64,000 nt of DNA from Lindgomyces ingoldianus (GCF_010093535.1 NW_022985229.1:47153-111152); one strand, 5' to 3'; numbered from the stretch's first letter, positions 1-12,157 are shown. Numbers and translations are program-made. The notes: generated by a model not told the origin, from the sequence alone.

Positions 1-565
1 AAAGTAACTTATAATTAACATTATGTTACTCTGCAAATTATATAAGAAAAGGGAAATTACTAAAATTAGGTAGATTAATAGTAAAAACAACCTAGTAAAT
101 GCATATATAAAGAAAACACTAAACTAGGCTTTTTAATTATTAGTCCTAACTAACTGCCTCTTTGTCTAGATAAAAGCATCTGTGGACTAGCTAGATCTTA
201 TGCGCAAAAATGCCTTAGACTAACTAGACTAACAACGCCTTTATATAAGGCTTATTTCTCTTTGTTTTTTTTTTTTTTATTATACACACTTATCTTTCTT
301 ATTATAAGGATCTGTTACTGTTAGCACTGTACAAAAAGAGAAAAGAGCTAGGGGATTGTACAGTAGGGCTTAGAAAGTAAAGGATAAAGAAGAGAAGAGC
401 TATTTACATAGCATAACTAGCTTATCTTAACGCACAGCATTACTAAGGCAAGTCCTAACAAATAGGGTAGAGTAAAGGCAGAATGTAATTAGATAGACCT
501 ACACAGACAGAAGGGAGGTAACGTGTATAGAAGGCAACTCTTTAGACAAAAAGAAAAGTTGCTAG
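1..565 (+). mobile_element. 3' internal end of an LTR retrotransposon cut by the window edge
   Basis: This stretch is a diverged reverse-complement copy of 48,217-48,782, the internal DNA next to an LTR in the 47,951-54,138 element. It ends in the purine-rich run AAAAAGAAAAGTTGCTAG directly before the LTR at 566, which is how a polypurine tract should lie if the element runs left to right. Stops are frequent and TpA is in excess, so it is RIP-decayed. The rest of the element lies outside the window. No coding domain can be read here. Confidence 0.75.
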
Positions 566-845
566 TGTCTGTACACAGTAGCAGCGTCGCGGCCTAGATA
601 CAAACAATCGCGCATAAGCAGGATCACGTATCTATGTTACATAATGCTTGTGCGCAAACCTCTGTGCGCAAACATCTAGATATCCCCTTTTTCCTCTGTA
701 TAGAGAAAAGATAAGAGTAATAGAACTAGAAACATATTACTCTTACCTTACCTACTTTATACGCTGTGCACACTGTACACTACTCTTACTCTTGCTACTT
801 AAGTGCTCATACTATAAGCAGCTAGCTGTCGGAGCCCATTCAACA
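566..845 (+). repeat. LTR (280 bp), 3' LTR of the left-edge element
   Basis: It runs from TGTCTGTACACAG to CCATTCAACA (TG...CA) and has the same length, 280 bp, as the solo LTR at 56,321-56,600, to which it is closely similar throughout. Its first half also matches the reversed LTRs of the 47,951-54,138 element. An open frame across 648-932 is a chance frame in the LTR. The target duplication cannot be checked because the 5' end is outside the window. The next 86 bases (846-931) are AT-rich and show no feature. Confidence 0.8.
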
Positions 846-1407
846 AAAGCTCTATATAGCATTCTTTTAAAAATAAAAAATTTAAAGACAGAGTTAAAGA
901 AGAAATATAAAGTAAAAAAGATTATTAAATAACGTACTTTACAGGCAAGTTGCTTACACACCTAAGTTGCTTACTTTTGCTAAGACCCTACTATACTACT
1001 CTTATACTAATGCATTTCTAATAATACTACTTAAATATGTTAAAAAAACATTAAATGTAGCTTATGCTTTAGGCTTTTAAATAAAATATAACACTTTTTA
1101 AGCAACATGCTGCAGCTATTTATAAAGTTTTTTAAAAAATAATAAGTAACTAACATGCTAAATAACTTTTCTAAGCTAATTATATAGCTAACTTATAAAA
1201 GCTAGATAATAATAAAAAGTAAGTAATTATTTAGCACATACTTAAGCTAAATGCATAAGAATTTCCTCTCTAGCTAGTAGCTATAGCTAATATAGCTAAT
1301 TCTTTACACGCTAAGCATAATATAGGCTATATTAGCATAAACTAGCTTAATATATTTATTAAGCGCTACTTAAAGCTTAAAGTAAAGTTTAAGTATAAGT
1401 ATAACTA

Positions 1408-3234
1408 ACGTACCTAACAGGTTAGCCGGCTACACAGGTTAGCCAGCTACTTTTGCTAAGCCTCTACCACACTTTACCTATCTACATAATGCCTTAACAA
1501 CAACACTAGATTAAATTTTCTAAAAAATGTTAAATACAGCTTACTTTTTAAGCTTTTAAATAAAACTTAAAACTTTTTTTATATAACACTAAGTAATTAA
1601 CATGCTAGATAGCCTTTATAAGTAAAATACTAGCCTAAATTAAGAAATATAACTAAGCTTAAAAAAAAGTAGTTATTAAGTATATACTTAAGCTTATTAC
1701 ACACAGATTTCCTTTTAGGCTTATAGCTATAGCTAATATAGCTAATTTGTTACGTGTAAAGTGTAATCTAGGCTAGGTTAGCTTAAACTAGCCTAGTATA
1801 TAAGTTAAGCACTGCTTTAAGTTTATAATAAAGTTTAATTATAAGTATAATTATAAAAAAGCACTTTATAAAAATCTAGAAGTTATCTAGAGCTAGTTTT
1901 ACTTAGTAGCTAATATAAAAGCTAAGTATAGTATCTAAAATAAAGACATGTATAACTTTAATAAGTTAAGCTTTATTATAAGCCAGATATTAACTAGAGT
2001 AGTTATTATAGCTTTAGAGAAATAAAAATAGCTAAAAGTAATATAGTAAAGTAATAAAAAGTAGATAATAGTTATTTAAAGCATTAATATAATAAAGTAG
2101 GCTATTTTACTTTTTATTATTTTTAAAAGCTGCTATTACTTTTTTACCTAGTATAAAAAAAATCTGCCTTAGAACTAGGTTATTACAGTTTTTAAAAATA
2201 GCTAGATAATAAATAAGCTTAGGCTGTAGTAGTTAAAGCACTTTAATAAGCATATAAAAAAAAGGTTATAAGCGCTTATTAGCTTTTTATTATTAATAGC
2301 TATAAAAGCTATAACTTACTTAATTTTTAGTAGTACTATAAAAAAAATAAAATTATTACTATTTATATGCCTTTACACTTATTACACTTTTTATAGCCTT
2401 TTAATGTAGGTTGTTTTATTTCTTTAAAAAAAGTGTATAAGCGCTAAGCTAAAGATCTTATATATAACTAAATTACTTATATTATAAAACTTAAGTTTTT
2501 ACTATGCTTTATACACACTTATAATGCAGTAATTACTTTTAGTAATATTTAAAAAAAGTTTTAAAGTGCTAGTTTAGTTTTATTTAACCTAAAATAAGTT
2601 AAAATAGCTTTTAACATTTAGTTATGTATTTTATTACTACTACTACTTATTAAAAATAAGCTCTAGTAGTTATAAACTCTAAGTAATACTCTTAAATTTA
2701 GGTTATAATTAATGCTTATAAAAGTAAAAATTTAAAAGTATATAAATAGCTTACTAATATCTATTGTAAAGGCCTTTAAAAAAGGTTTAAAAAGGGTAGC
2801 AATTATTGCGCATAAGCTAGTGTTAGCATAAAAAAAGTTTATAAAGCTTTAAGTAGTAAATAAAGCTGCTATATAACATAAATTACATAAAAAAAGTAAA
2901 TTTAAGTAAAAAAAACCTTAATAGTTAAGAATAGGGCTTATCTAACTACTCTAAAGGAGTTTAGAGCGTGTAGTAATAAAAAGAAGCTAAAGACGCAGGT
3001 GCACACTAAAAGAGGTAAGCTAAGTTAAAAGTAATATAGGCAGTGCAATTAAACTAGGCATAACTTATATACATATAAAAAAGTAGTAGAAGTAGACTTT
3101 AAATAATATCTTGTGTTATATTACTTTATACAGGGCTAAAGTAGGCTGTTTTGCGCTAGAATAGGGTGGTTTTAGTAGGGGCTTAGCAAAAGTGGCCAGC
3201 TAACCTGTGTAGCCGGCCAACCTGTTAGGTACGT
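1408..3234. mobile_element. Fot1/pogo-type DNA transposon B, copy 1, nested in A
   Basis: TIRs start ACGTACCTAACAGGTTAGCC and are flanked by TA (1,406-1,407 and 3,235-3,236). Length is 1,827 bp. Pogo A copy 2 (55,62x) is continuous across the same point, which shows that B jumped into A. B shares diverged internal sequence with A, so the two are related families. Copy 2 of B lies inverted at 43,192-45,054. The body is RIP-decayed while the TIRs remain GC-rich. Confidence 0.85.
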
Positions 3235-3649
3235 TATAAAAAAGCTTTTTATAAAATTTTTATAGTAATTTAAAGCTAGTTTAACTTTATAAAGAATATT
3301 AAAGCTAAGTATAGCATCTAGAATAATAATATGTATAACTTTAATAAAATAAAGTTTATAATAAACTAAATATCTACTAAAGTAGTTGTTATAGGTTTAG
3401 AGAGATAAGGATAGCTAAAAGCAGTCTAGCTAGGTAACTAAGAGTAAATAACAGCTATCTAGAGCATTAATACTAAAAAGTAGGCTATTTTACTTTTTAT
3501 TATTTTTTAGAGTAGTAATTACTTTTTAAACTAGTATAATAAAAATTTACTTTAAAATTAAGTTATTATAATTTTTAAGTGTAGCTAGACTACTAATTAG
3601 CTTAGTTTAGACTAGTTAAAGCACTTTATTAAGTATATAAAAAAGTGTA

Positions 3650-4991
3650 CAGTAGGTGCCAGGAAGTGATCATCCTCCGCACCGTGCGCAAGCGAATACG
3701 ATCTGCCCACGCAGTTTTATATGAGGATTTTGGGGATAGATTGCAATTAAAAATTAAAGCTTTTAATTTATATAATAGAATTAATAACAGAGAATCTTTT
3801 AGAGTAGCAATTGTTTACCAGCGGGTGGAGCCTCCCTAGGCAGCCCTGACGTCAGCGACGCGCTAGGGCATAGATGATATACACTTCTGCTAATCTTCTA
3901 GCTTTAACCTATTCTACTCCTCCTTTAGGATAGACTCTATCTTTTTAATATTGCTTATTTAGTGTCTTCTTTTTAAAATCTAAATCTTTATAATGCGCTA
4001 GAGGTTCTTAATAGGATTTAAATTAGGACTTTGTGCTAGCTACACTATATAATCTATGCAAAGCTTTTCTTAGAAACCTGCGGTTATCTTTAACCTATGG
4101 TATAAAGCCCTATTCTTCTGCTACAACACAATACTGTGTTTTTTAAAGACTTTAGCATAAAATAGCTGCGTGTAAGTAGCTAAGACCTTATTATAGTATC
4201 TTCTTAAGTCTATCTGCTTGCCTTAAGGCAGTATAACTAGCTCTAACTTAAAATTCTAGGATATAGCTGCCTATACTCTAACAGAGCTTCTCCTGCTCTT
4301 AAAAGTAGGCTTTAGGTATTAAGATTTATACACACACAATACCCCCTTCTTCTGCTTGCAGTATTAGGTAGTAGAGATAAGTCCTACTTTAAAAGTTAAT
4401 TTATTAGAGAAGTAGACACATTTAAAGTTGTTGTTATCCTAGGTTTTTATGCAGGCACTTTAGCAACAATAATTAAGCTTGTAGGAGGGCTTAAGGTAGG
4501 GCTTAGCGCGCAGTTTAAATGCGTAGTACTTGTTTTTTTGCAGGTATCACTTTACTATATTAACGCAGATTGCAGTTGTTGTTTTTCTAGAAGTAGTAAG
4601 TACTTTATATGTTTTAAAGGGAAACTGCTTTAAGTGTTGTACTAATTGTTGCTCTGCGCGCTTATTAAGCTTTAGGGGTCTCTTTATGCAACAGGCCTTT
4701 TTCTAGGGCTTATTTTTGCATTTTTGCAACTGCTTAAGTATTAACTTAATTAATAAAATTAGAATAGGAAAAGTCTTCTATATCTTTAAGAGGCTAAAAC
4801 TAATATAAGAGAGCGCCTAGATGCTAGCAAGGGTAGGCTTATTGTATTCACAGCGAGCAGTTTTGGGTTGGGAAGGCATGGTGGTAGTGTGGAGAAGGAG
4901 GAGAACGAGTGGTGCGGAAAATTTTGAGGTGTGTGGGTTGACCTGATATAGTAAGTTAAGCGAGAGGATGATGACTTCTTGGCACCTATTG
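3650..4991 (-). mobile_element. Tc1/mariner-type DNA transposon nested in pogo A
   Basis: Inverted termini CAGTAGGTGCCAGGAAGTGA and CAATAGGTGCCAAGAAGTCA are flanked by TA (3,648-3,649 and 4,992-4,993). Length is 1,342 bp, usual for fungal impala-like elements. Pogo A copy 2 has the uninterrupted sequence here (around 56,040), which confirms an insertion. The transposase remnant runs on the minus strand. The first about 75 bp at the left end and 130 bp at the right end escaped RIP, in contrast with the interior. Confidence 0.85.
3850..4879 (-). pseudogene. RIP-killed Tc1/mariner transposase
   Basis: A plausible start codon lies at 4,879 in a purine-preceded context, giving MPSQPKTARC. The frame then meets many TAG/TAA codons. 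Near 4,000-4,060 on this strand reads AQSPNLNPIKNLQRI, where the DDE family has the motif SPDLNPIEN. The catalytic-region D and E have become N and K, both by G-to-A changes typical of RIP. The enzyme would have cut and pasted the element at TA sites; this copy cannot. The exact 3' end and the reading frame were not resolved. Confidence 0.7.
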
Positions 4992-5960
4992 TACTATTAG
5001 TAGCTACTATTTACTAGTTATTAACAGCTATAAAAGATATAACTTACTTTATTTTTAGTAATACTATAAAAATAATAAAATTATTACTATTTATATACTT
5101 TTTTACTTATTACACTTTTTATAGCTACTTAATATAAGTTATTTTACTTTTTTAAAAAAGTGTATAAGCGCTAAGCTAAAAACCTTATATATAACTAAAT
5201 TACTTATATTATAAAAATAAAGTTTCTACTATACTTTAAAGTAGCTTATAATACTATAATTATATTTAGTACTATTTAAAAAAAGTTTTAAAATACTAAA
5301 TTAGTTTCTTTTAACCTATAATAAGTTATAATAAGCCTTAATATAAAGTTACGCACTTTATTATTACTACTACTTATATATAATAAGCCTTAGTAGTTAT
5401 AAACTCTTAGTAATACTTTAAAACTTAAGTTATAATTAATACTTATAAAAATAAAAATTTAAAAGTATATAAATAGTTTACTAACTTTTATAGTTAAGGT
5501 GTTTAAAAAAGTTTTAAAAAAAGTAGTAATAATTATGCATAAGCTAGTATTAGTATAATAAAAAAATAATAAGCTTTAAGTAGCTAATAAAGCTGCTATA
5601 TAACATAAATTATATAAAAAAAGTAAATTAAAGTAAAAAAAACCTTAATAATTTAAAAAAGCTTATACTTAATAGCTTTAAAGAAGTTTAAAGCGCATAG
5701 TAATAAAAAAAAGGTAAAAAAGTAAGTATAAGCTAAAGTAGGTAAGCTATCCTAAAGGCGCTATAGATAGTATAATTAGACTAAACATAACACACAAATG
5801 TGTAAGTAAGAAGTAAAAGTAGTATTTAAATAATATTCTAGGCTGTACTGTACTATATAGTGCTAGAGCGGGTTATTATAGGCTATAATAGAGTTTGTTA
5901 GGGTAGGGTCTTAGCAAAAGTAAGCAACTTAGGTGTGTAAGCAACTCGCCTGTGAAGTAC

Positions 5961-6731
5961 TGTGACGGCGCGTACTGCGTCACATGCTCTGCGGCATCAG
6001 CTCCCTCGCTTGCGCAACAAGTAGCGCCTTGGCAGGGGGCACACATGTATATTTAAACTCGCAGAGCAGCTCCTCTGCTTCTTAGTTTAATCTAGTTAGG
6101 TTACACCACCTCTTGCTTGTAGCTTGAGCATGCCGACTGTGACATTAGATTAAACTCCTTAAGTGACATGAAAGCTTGAGTATATATGCACATGCACACG
6201 CCCAAGTTTTTTCACGCACACGCACACGCACACGACTCCGGGTCGATAGACGCCGACATACCCCGTCAAGTCGACGGTGGAGACAGTGCGCGACCCCTCT
6301 TCTGATCTTGGAGGGTAAAAAGTGGTGAGGGTATGAGCATACTCTAACTGATCTTACCCTCCAAGATCAGAAGAGGGGTCGCGCACTGTCTCCACCGTCG
6401 ACTTGACGGGGTATGTCGGCGTCTGTCGACCCGGAGTCGTGTGCGTGTGCGTGTGCGTGAAAAAACTTGGGCGTGTGCATGTGCATATATACTCAAGCTT
6501 TTATGTCACTTAAGGAGTTTAATCTAATGTCACGGTCGGCATGCTCAAGCTACAAGCAAGAGGTGGTGTAACTCAACTAGATTAAACTAAGGAGCAGAGG
6601 AGCTGCTCTGCGAGTTTAAATATACATGTGTGCCCCCTGCCAAGGCACTACTTGTAGCACTAGCGTGCTACTCGTTGCGCAAGCGAGGGAGCTGATGCCG
6701 CAGAGCATGTGACGCAGTACGCGCCGTCACA
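5961..6731. mobile_element. Giant-hairpin (foldback) element, 771 bp, free of RIP
   Basis: The element is almost one long inverted repeat: arm 5,961-6,318, spacer 6,319-6,353, arm 6,354-6,731. It starts TGTGACGGCGCG and ends CGCGCCGTCACA, and is flanked by AGTAC (5,956-5,960 and 6,732-6,736), the target duplication. The right arm holds an extra stretch of about 20 bp, itself palindromic (TAGCAC...GTGCTA), near 6,655-6,675. The arms include a CACACG/CGTGTG tract. There is no coding frame. It sits inside the right terminal repeat of pogo A and is GC-rich where everything around it is RIP-mutated, so it probably arrived late. It could be a MITE mobilised by an unknown transposase; the family is not recognised. 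Confidence 0.8.
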
Positions 6732-6738
6732 AGTACGT

Positions 6739-7379
6739 TAAGTGTTATATTTACTACTTTTTTAAATACAACATATTTATCTAATAATAAGGTTAACACA
6801 TATAACAACTTTAATAATAAGTAACAACTATAGAGATGCATTTTAGTCTTACTAATAAAATTAAGGCAAAGAGATGCACGCTAGTAACAGACACAGATTA
6901 GAGACCTACCTATTATTATAAAAAAAAGAGGGTAAAAAAAGTACACGTAAAAAGAAAAGTGTTAGTTATAATAATAATAAAAAGTATAGTAAAAACTAGT
7001 TAAGTAAGCTGTAAGAACGCAGCTAAGAAGAAAAAAGTAAATGTTATAATTTTATTAAAGCTTATAAACAAAAACATAGACTAGACTCTAGCGCCTAGAA
7101 GATAATAAGCATAGATTCTAACAAGGGTTATGTAACTAGGTTATATAATAATAAACAATTGCAGCTAACACAAAGAGATTATTAAGATTATAGTAATATT
7201 TTTTTAAGTATGTAATCTATGTAATCTAGAACTTATATATATACTTACGCTCTAACTTTTCTTAAAGGTTAGTGTTAATATTTAAATAGATAGTATTGTA
7301 GCTTATAATAGCATTATATAATAATATTATATTACTCTTTTATATAGAGCGTTACCCTTACGAATCCTCTTTATACTAT
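6739..7379. other. AT-rich RIP-decayed spacer, no gene seen
   Basis: TpA-rich sequence lies between pogo A and the solo LTR. I see no terminal repeats, no open frame and no similarity to the other repeats of the window. It is probably the same decayed background into which both elements inserted. Confidence 0.5.
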
Positions 7380-7741
7380 TGTAACGGCGCAGGCAAGACA
7401 ATGGGTCCGAATGCGGTATGAATCCACTCAGAGGCATATGGGAGTGCGTGGGGACTCAGAGACCTGGGAATACCAATGACACCTATAGGCCTTGTACGTA
7501 GGATATCAGAAAACTACCGAGCTAGCTACGGGGGCGAGGTGCGACTAAATACATGAGGGAATAGGGGTACAGCAGGGGGCAGGGCATAGTCGGGGCCAGG
7601 TCGAGGTCGGGGCCGATACGGGGGCCTTCCGGAGGTTCCGGGCGACCTGACGATTCATGAGAATCGAGTCAGGGCCGGAGCCGATACGGGGACCCTTCGG
7701 ATAGGTTCCGGGCGACCCGAGATGGAACGAGAATCGTTACA
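7380..7741 (-). repeat. Solo LTR (362 bp) of the 42,363-46,368 family
   Basis: It is reverse-oriented relative to the LTRs at 42,363-42,725 and 46,006-46,368. It starts TGTAACGGCGCAGG, ends GAATCGTTACA and is flanked by ACTAT on both sides (7,375-7,379 and 7,742-7,746), so it is a complete solo LTR. It is much more GC-rich than the paired LTRs and nearly free of RIP, so it shows the least mutated form of this LTR. A short open frame across its right end is a chance product. Confidence 0.88.
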
Positions 7742-8461
7742 ACTATTAGACAAGGCGAAACACGTGACTAACTCTCTGCATACACCTGCGTAAGCTGAAC
7801 AGACTATACACCTGCTTCTGCTACAACTTCCTACAATTTCGCTTCCCCCTTCTTCTCTTTTATCTACTAGTCTAGTATCACGTGACAAGCTCACGTGGTA
7901 AGTAACGTAACAAGTAGTACAGCTATAATAATTCTTAGTTAAGCTAGTGTATAGTAGAGAAGGTTTGTAATCACATATTATTTAAAAAATTATAAAACTC
8001 TCTTAGACATCTAGATAGAGAAAGCGCTTTTAAGCTTCTAATTAGCTAGTCTTATTAGTTAAGAAGCTAGTAGGAGGTTCTTTTCTAGTTATAGAGTTCT
8101 TAGAGGCTCTAGGCTTCTCTATACAGTCTGCTAAGCACCTGAGATAAACTATATATATAAGTAAGATAGAAGCTAGTCCTATTACGTTATAGAGTTATAA
8201 GCTAATGTTAATAAGCTAGAGCTAGGCGCTAACCCTAATAAGTAGAAGCTAGTCCTCATGACTTAACAAGCAGTGAAAGAGTGATATCCTGTGAAACACC
8301 TTCCGCACAGATACACATTCTTATCAACGAATTAGTTCACATAAAGGACAAAGGCGTAATCACTTTAAACACAACAACCTTGTTTCTACATCTGTGTCCA
8401 ACGCATATAGACTCTGCGAAAGTTGATAGGTACCTTGTATTTTCCTCCGTACTGTTCAAAA
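7742..8461. other. Spacer between solo LTR and F-box pseudogene, no gene seen
   Basis: The first about 170 bases are of normal composition, with two CACGTG-like sites (around 7,760 and 7,880-7,895). Then come about 350 RIP-like AT-rich bases, then normal sequence from about 8,260 as island 1 begins. An 81-codon frame at 8,281-8,526 overlaps the 3' end of the F-box gene on the other strand and has no recognisable product. Confidence 0.5.
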
Positions 8462-9546
8462 CTACACAAAGATGGCAGCATCAGGGCATTCTGCTACATA
8501 GTCCCGGAGAGGAGCCGCCTCAATAACATTTCTGCCATCAACGTCGACAATCTTAAGCCTAAAAAAGTAATGCGGGTAATATTGTAGATTACTATCGCCA
8601 CGACTCTGTTTCCATCGCAAATTAGGAGACAGAGCAAGCAGCCTGATAATTGACCCTTTTGAGTGAAGGCGCGTCAGAATTACTGTAGCAAAGTGATGCG
8701 CTATCTGACCAACTTTTTCGATCCAATTCCGGTCTTCTCTGTTGGCTTCATCTTCCCAAAAACCAAGCCCACTCAATATGCGGAGCGCACGGATACTTGG
8801 AGCTGCTGAAATTGTGTCGAGTACCTCATAGAGTCTAGGGGACAATGGGAATAGAATTTGGCAGTCCATGGCGTATCCGGGATAACTTATCCGGATGCTA
8901 TATGCAAAGTATTGCACATTTGGGCACAATTCCAAGATACGTACTATCTTCGAGTTCCAATGAGAGGCCCCATTGACCCATCGATTACATGAGACGTGCA
9001 ACTTCTTCAGTGTCCCGTGCGCGCTAAAACAAGTTTCCAAGTCAAGGCAAAGAATAGATAAGAAGTCGATTTCGAGTTCCTGCAGGCCTGAAAACGAGCA
9101 CAACAAGTCCTTTACCGCATCTTCAGTGTCGCCTTCATCGCCCGCTATCTCGTCTTTCCTGGTACGAACTGTGAGAACCTTGAGTTGAGTCCCCATCTTG
9201 GTAATATATGCCGCAACTGTATATAGAAAAGAGGTAACCTCGTCACAATATTCAAGTTTCAGGGAACGGAGGGCGGTAAATCGATAGACCCTGTAAGTTT
9301 GTCCTCTGCACCAGATAGATCCATGTCAGCAAGAAGAAGTCGACTAAGCGTTCTCGGACATTGTTCTGGCATCACACCATTCCTATAGAGCGTCGTCAAA
9401 GGTATTCGGTCGACCCGATCAGGCCAGGTTTGCCGCCATCCGCAAATCTCGAGGCAATCGAGCAGAGGCGCAGCTTTCAGAAAGAGGCCACTACAAGTCA
9501 TCTCACAATTGTGAGTGACTTCACGATGTTCGCCCTCGGTTGATTG

Positions 9547-9748
9547 TCTTGCATGAGCTGAGGAGGGGACATATGGCAAACGACTCGACAAGGGAGCGAG
9601 ATCCAAACAAGGTGGAATGAGTGTATTGTAAGGTCTGAGGAGCTCGATAGAGCTCTAAGCTGACTATATACTGTACGAGACAGGAGCTATGCCTAATGAG
9701 TGAATAGTGCAGTACATGGGTATGATATCGCGTGAGACACGTGCGACA
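9547..9748 (-). repeat. 3' LTR (202 bp) of the copia-like element
   Basis: On the minus strand it begins TGTCGCACGTGTCTCACGCG and follows the G-rich polypurine tract. Its first 65 or so bases are repeated at 12,784-12,850. It contains a possible TATA element (AGTATATAG on the minus strand, around 9,665). Confidence 0.75.
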
Positions 9749-10779
9749 CACCCCCCCAGCTTTGACAAAGTAAATACTAAAGCAAAGCTGTACAAAGAGA
9801 AATAATAGACTGCAGGTGTACAGTAGTGCACTTAAAAGCGTGAAACAGCAAAAGAAGTTAGCTTAGGCTTAGGCTTTAAAGCTAATGTTAGTAGAGTAAG
9901 CCTTTAGGGCGTTACTTAGGCGGATAAGGCCTAGTTGTTTAATAAAGGCTTAATGCTTTTATTAAGGTAGGAACTTAGTAAGGCTGTTAGGCAGCATGTC
10001 TGCGGTAGGGATCTACTGTATGCGAATCCTTCTTTTCTAAGGCTTATAATTAATTAGAGCTGTGTGCTAAGTAGTTATAGCTTACTTAAGATTATTATTA
10101 TTAGTCTTAAAGTCTATAGCTGCGTCGCCTGTTCACAGACAGACCTTAATAACTAATAGTAGCTTGTTGTTAGAGCTATTATCTAGCGTGTTATTAAGGT
10201 TATGTTAGGAGACTAAGTTAATGTTAGTTTCCCTTTTAGAGTTAACCTCTAGAATAGTTTCTAGAGTTATTTTAGGAGAGGGCATATAATAGAGGGAGCC
10301 TTGCTGGCGCTTTTTGTGCGGCTAATTGCTAGGTCTCTTATTGCGCTCCTTAAGCTCTAGAAGCTCTTTTGTAAAATTAATGTAATCCTTATTATTTAAG
10401 GTATTGTCTTGCGTAATAGGTTGCTGTGCAAGGTCTTTAGCAGCTATAACTATTAGCAAAATAGATCTAATGCATAGATCCTCTGTGCGCGATACTAGGG
10501 CCTAGTGACCCCTAGTTTAAGTAGTAAAGCAGATTAGTAATTAAGTGCTATTATAGAGTTGTTTGTATACAAGGTTGTCTCTAGAGTTAAAATATATGTC
10601 CTGTCCTTAAGAAAGAGATACAAGACTAGTAAACATGCTAGGGATGTAGGCTACATTATTTAGGTTTATCTTAGTAGGTCCTCTAGGACCCTTTACAGTA
10701 AGTGTGACTGTGCCCTATGCTAGTATAGGAAGGTGTTGGCTGCCGGCCCTAAGTTAGTCTAATGGGGATGAGCTCTGAG

Positions 10780-12157
10780 TCCATTAAAAGTTAGCTAGAT
10801 TGTTGCAAACATAGATGTCTGCTCCAGGATCTAGGATCTATAAGTGCTAGAGAGGATTCTCTTTGTTATCTAGCTCTGCAGCATGTTCCTTACTTATAAG
10901 GTTTGTTGTAAAGCTTATAAGAGTAGCTGCTAATTGCCTAGTGCTAGTTAGAGCATTAGGTGGATTCTAGTTAGTGGAATTATTAGGAGCTAGCGTCTTA
11001 GAGATTGCAGTTAGATTTAGACTAGGTTAAAACTGTAGGCTTTAATTGTACAATTAAGTTGCGTGACTAGATAATTAAGTTAGCTAATAATAGTTACTAT
11101 TATTGCTGCCCCTTTTATGTCCTCTTCCTTAGTTTAGTTAGTCTCTTAGCGGTGGAGGAAGGTCTCTGTTCTTAAGCAGCTTAGCTTTTACTTTAAGCTA
11201 AGGATTGCTGCTTATCTGCTTATTATATTCCTGCTAGAGGAAAGTAGGGATTTAGAACCCTTTAGGTCTTAGTTAAGGATTATTAATCCTGCAGTTCTTT
11301 AATTTGTGGCGGCCTCCACAGAAGTCGCATATAAACTGCTGTTGTTGCTGTTCTAGTGTGGACAAGCGTCCTTAGTATGTGGCGAAACTGCTGTGGGTGA
11401 CGCTAGGTTGCTAAGCTAGCTGTGATTATTACTAATTTTTAAAGAACTTTAGACAGCTAGTAAGGAAATTAGGTAGATCCTTATTAGTCTGTTTATGCTA
11501 GACTAGGATTAATTAGATGGCTGCTGCGCATCCAGGGTTTACGTCCAAAATTGCCAACACAAAGTTATAGTGTAGTTAATATTCTGTCACGTTTAGCAGG
11601 TGGACTAATTTAGCATTAATATATGCGTTCCTGTACGCTGTAATCTATTAGTCTTGTTTTATTTTTAATGACCACTTCCTTGCGCGGTTGTATGCTGTTT
11701 GTGCGCTCTGCTTGAGCTGCTTGTTAGAGGGCTCTAGGATTGCCTTTAAGGCCTTTAGCCTTTTGTAGATTGTTTCTTTGTCCCTAATAATAGAGTAGTT
11801 TAATGTGTTAATAGTGCTCTTAATAAGCACATAGATGTCTAATAGGGCTTTGTGTTAAGTTTAAAATAACCTTAGATTATTGCAGTAGTCTTTGCGGGCT
11901 ATTGTGTAGCATCGCTAATTGTTAAGGTTTAGGTCAGAGACTATAGGGTTGGGACTGAGCTGGGTGCTGCCTGTATGAAACTTCGCGACCTCAGGCCTCT
12001 GTAGCATAGTGTTAACTAGGAGATTTTCTGGTGAGAGGTCTAGATTGATATACTCCCAGACATATTCTCTAGTTGCTTGTGTCTTGATGCGACTAAACTA
12101 GGGCTGCCAGTCGCTCTTTTTTGTGAGCTGTACAGAGGCATCAATATTTGAAGTCAT
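10780..12157 (-). pseudogene. Copia gag-protease remnant
   Basis: A gag start lies at 12,157 (MTSNIDASVQLTKKSDWQP, followed by TAG where a W codon is expected). A nucleocapsid knuckle ICDFCGGRHKLKNC (CX2CX3HX4C, slightly short) is at about 11,285-11,340, and a retroviral-type protease motif ILDPGADIYVCNN is at about 10,790-10,845. A short open stretch, 11,648-11,830, is a piece of gag. Several TAG/TAA stops interrupt the frame. The encoded proteins would form the virus-like particle and process the polyprotein. Integrase and reverse transcriptase are missing. Confidence 0.75.

Larger units (their letters stand above)
932..6738. mobile_element. Fot1/pogo-type DNA transposon A, copy 1, with three nested insertions
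   Basis: Terminal inverted repeats of about 56 bp start ACGTACTTTACAGGCAAGTT, and the whole is flanked by TA at 930-931 and 6,739-6,740. The right TIR is split by a hairpin element. Subtracting pogo B (1,829 bp with its TA), the mariner element (1,344) and the hairpin (776 with its duplication) leaves 1,858 bp, nearly the same as copy 2 at 55,152-57,299 (1,863 bp without its solo LTR). Size, TA target and TIR length fit the fungal Fot1/Pot2 group. A less mutated fragment at 27,631 encodes a transposase tail with the HNAQTC-type zinc knuckle of that group. The coding strand is heavily RIP-mutated and no frame survives. Confidence 0.85.

Noticed and set aside
648..932. 94-codon plus-strand frame with a leucine run
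   Set aside because: It lies mostly in an LTR, and the same frame recurs in the solo LTR at 56,321-56,600. It has no start context or domain.
3645..3839. 64-codon frame
   Set aside because: It begins at the mariner TIR border and reads antisense to the transposase remnant.
7655..7894. 79-codon minus-strand frame
   Set aside because: It covers the GC-rich end of a solo LTR and its flank; no domain.
8281..8526. 81-codon plus-strand frame
   Set aside because: It overlaps the 3' end of the F-box gene antisense and shows no recognisable product.
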